A stretch of DNA of 22,932 nucleotides from a virus. Under the pieces are notes generated by a model. The model had not been told where the DNA came from. It searched no databases and saw only the letters and a program-made list of their open reading frames with translations. Below are positions 22,122 to 22,932 of this stretch, one piece after another. The stretch covers positions 1 to 22,932 of the IMG/VR virus record IMGVR_UViG_3300035670_001298. One strand, 5' to 3'. Numbering within the stretch: position 1 is the first letter of the stretch; every line of letters begins with the position of its first letter. The position numbers and the translations under genes were made by a program.

Positions 22122-22700
22122 ATGATGCACGATCGATTGCGGCGCGCCCGTATCCAAGCCGGGTACAAGAGCGCGCAGGCGTTTTGTGACGCCGCAGGCT
22201 TAGAAGGCTTTGTCTATCGCTCGCACGAGTCTGGGCGCCGCGCTTTCGACCCTGAGCAAGCGGCCGCCTACGCAAAAAAATTAAAGGTCCCCCCGGAATG
22301 GTTGCTTTATGCGCGCTCCGCCCCACAATGGGCCTATGTGCCTGTGGTGGGCTATGTAGGTGCGGGGGCGCAAGTGTATCCACTAGCAACAGACGAGCAT
22401 ATTGACTCGATTGAACCTCCTCCAGGCTGTCCTGAGGGAGCCTTTGCGCTCGTTATACGCGGCGACAGCATGTATCCGTCGCTCTCAGACGGAGATATGC
22501 TGGTGTGTGTTCACTACCCCGCTGAACACTTGTTGGGCAAAAGAGCTGTTGTCGACCTGTCCACAGGCGAGCGGCTGGTTAAACGGATTAGCCCAGGCGC
22601 CCGGCCAAACACCTACACCCTCCTCAGCGACAACGCGCCGCCAATCCCAGACGTGACCATCACGGCAAGTGCGCGGATCCTATGGATCGCGCCCGCATAA
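22122..22700 (+). CDS. CI-like self-cleaving repressor (192 aa)
   Basis: The N-terminal helix-turn-helix domain spans residues 1-65 (MHDRLRRARIQAGYKSAQAF, then YRSHESGRRAFDPEQAAAYA). The LexA/S24 peptidase domain starts at about 72. Its expected cleavage site is Ala81-Gly82 (YVGAGAQVYP), with catalytic Ser116 (RGDSMYP) and Lys154 (RLVKRIS). DNA damage would thus trigger RecA-assisted self-cleavage and induction. Two ATG codons (22122, 22125) are adjacent; the ribosome site is weak (GAAAG). It lies between two sets of operators and reads toward the ERF gene, as lambda cI reads toward PL. Its own promoter is not clear by eye. Confidence 0.92.
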   Translation: MMHDRLRRARIQAGYKSAQAFCDAAGLEGFVYRSHESGRRAFDPEQAAAYAKKLKVPPEWLLYARSAPQWAYVPVVGYVGAGAQVYPLATDEHIDSIEPPPGCPEGAFALVIRGDSMYPSLSDGDMLVCVHYPAEHLLGKRAVVDLSTGERLVKRISPGARPNTYTLLSDNAPPIPDVTITASARILWIAPA

Positions 22701-22701
22701 A

Positions 22702-22722
22702 AATGTAACTCTGCGCAACAAA
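22702..22722. promoter_or_regulatory. Repressor operator O3 (right, weak)
   Basis: Begins two bases after the repressor stop. The left half AATGTAAC matches 6 of 8 positions, and the right half GCAACAAA 5 of 8. The stretch ATGTAACTCTG is the exact reverse complement of the conserved part of O2. Its centre is 33 bp from O4. Confidence 0.55.
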
Positions 22723-22726
22723 CCGC

Positions 22727-22754
22727 TTGACCGGCTCGTAACCCAGGGTTACAA
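22727..22754 (+). promoter_or_regulatory. Rightward early promoter (PL-equivalent)
   Basis: TTGACC (22727-22732) and TTACAA (22749-22754) are separated by 16 bases. The operator at 22735-22755 covers the -10 element and spacer, in the same register as in the leftward promoter. The predicted start is near 22761, leaving a leader of about 20 bases with GGAGG at 22771-22775. Confidence 0.65.
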
Positions 22755-22755
22755 G
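22735..22755. promoter_or_regulatory. Repressor operator O4 (right, strong)
   Basis: An inverted repeat of CTCGTAAC and GTTACAAG around CCAGG, with one mismatch between the arms. It differs from O1 at only two of 21 bases and overlaps the rightward promoter. Confidence 0.8.
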
Positions 22756-22780
22756 GGATCCACCCACACGGGAGGACCCC

Positions 22781-22932
22781 TTGACCAGACCCGCTCTCGC
22801 CACCGTCCTATTGCCGCCCGCGGCCGGCCTGTATCAAGCGCTCGCGGCCGCCCAAGCCGCCATCGGCCGCCTTGGCAAATCTAAGCAAGGCGCGCGCAGC
22901 AAATACGCGCCGCTCGACGTCGTAATTGACGC
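22781..22932 (+). CDS. erf: ERF-type single-strand annealing recombinase, 5' part only
   Basis: TTG at 22781 is chosen because GGAGG ends five bases upstream and the frame is open to the window edge (50 codons). After a short leader peptide the sequence reads LYQALAAAQAAIGRLGKSKQ, then GARSKYAPLDVVID. This is the opening of the ERF superfamily (helix with AxAQxxIG, then the SKYAPLDxV turn). ERF proteins anneal single strands and circularise phage DNA after injection. In P22 erf is in the PL operon, and here too it is the first gene of the rightward early unit. The C-terminal part is outside the window. Confidence 0.8.
   Translation, partial: MTRPALATVLLPPAAGLYQALAAAQAAIGRLGKSKQGARSKYAPLDVVID

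Noticed and set aside
22121-22126. TATGAT resembling a perfect -10 element
   Set aside because: It overlaps the repressor start codons, so a transcript from it would begin inside the gene. No -35 element lies at the right distance.
22036-22168. Upstream extension of the Cro-like gene to 120 aa
   Set aside because: It would run through the operators and into the start of the repressor gene, and the conserved protein pattern begins at ATG 22030.
1-22932. tRNA genes, integrase, attachment sites, holin or endolysin
   Set aside because: I looked for these expected parts of a temperate phage and saw no supporting motif. They may lie outside the window.

Overview
This window is a 22.9 kb piece of a temperate, short-tailed (podovirus-type) phage or prophage. 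It is GC-rich outside the fibre gene: hand counts of 60-base samples give about 67% G+C in the portal gene. The repressor and Cro styles, the GcrA-like helix-turn-helix and the RCAP_Rcc01079-type spike base point to an alphaproteobacterial host. That host call is inference; no host gene or attachment site is visible. The layout resembles an enlarged, strand-flipped P22/lambda map.

Right end (21.5-22.9 kb): the immunity switch. A self-cleaving CI-like repressor (+) lies between two early promoters. To its left, a promoter reads leftward into a Cro-like gene. To its right, a promoter reads rightward into the start of an ERF-type recombinase gene, as P22 erf lies under PL. Both promoters carry almost the same 21-bp inverted-repeat operator, and each is paired with a weaker site.

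Middle (18.5-21.6 kb, minus strand): an early operon of tightly overlapping genes. The order is Cro-like, GcrA-like HTH, O-like replication initiator, P-like protein, VRR-NUC nuclease, a winged-helix protein and a 170-aa protein in the position of lambda Q. Four iteron-like repeats sit inside the O-like gene, as the lambda origin sits inside gene O. A strong hairpin ends the operon.

Then (17.5-18.5 kb, minus strand) come two small unrecognised genes where P22 carries its lysis genes: a coiled-coil protein and a single-membrane-span protein.

Left two thirds (1-17.8 kb, minus strand): the late genes. The order is small and large terminase, portal, spike base, spike fibre, two small proteins, scaffold, major capsid protein, a decoration-like protein, a helix-hairpin-helix protein, a gp4-like adaptor, a gp10-like nozzle, a GNAT acetyltransferase and three large ejection-type proteins. 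The last of these runs off the left edge. Most neighbouring genes overlap by 4 bases (ATGA, GTGA or TTGA), so translation is probably coupled throughout.

The points most worth a second look are the iteron cluster, the mirrored promoter-operator modules, two precise tandem repeats in the 664-aa virion protein, the AT-rich distal part of the spike fibre gene, and a 59-bp out-of-frame repeat at the left edge that suggests a chimeric end. No integrase, holin, endolysin, tRNA or CRISPR array is visible.
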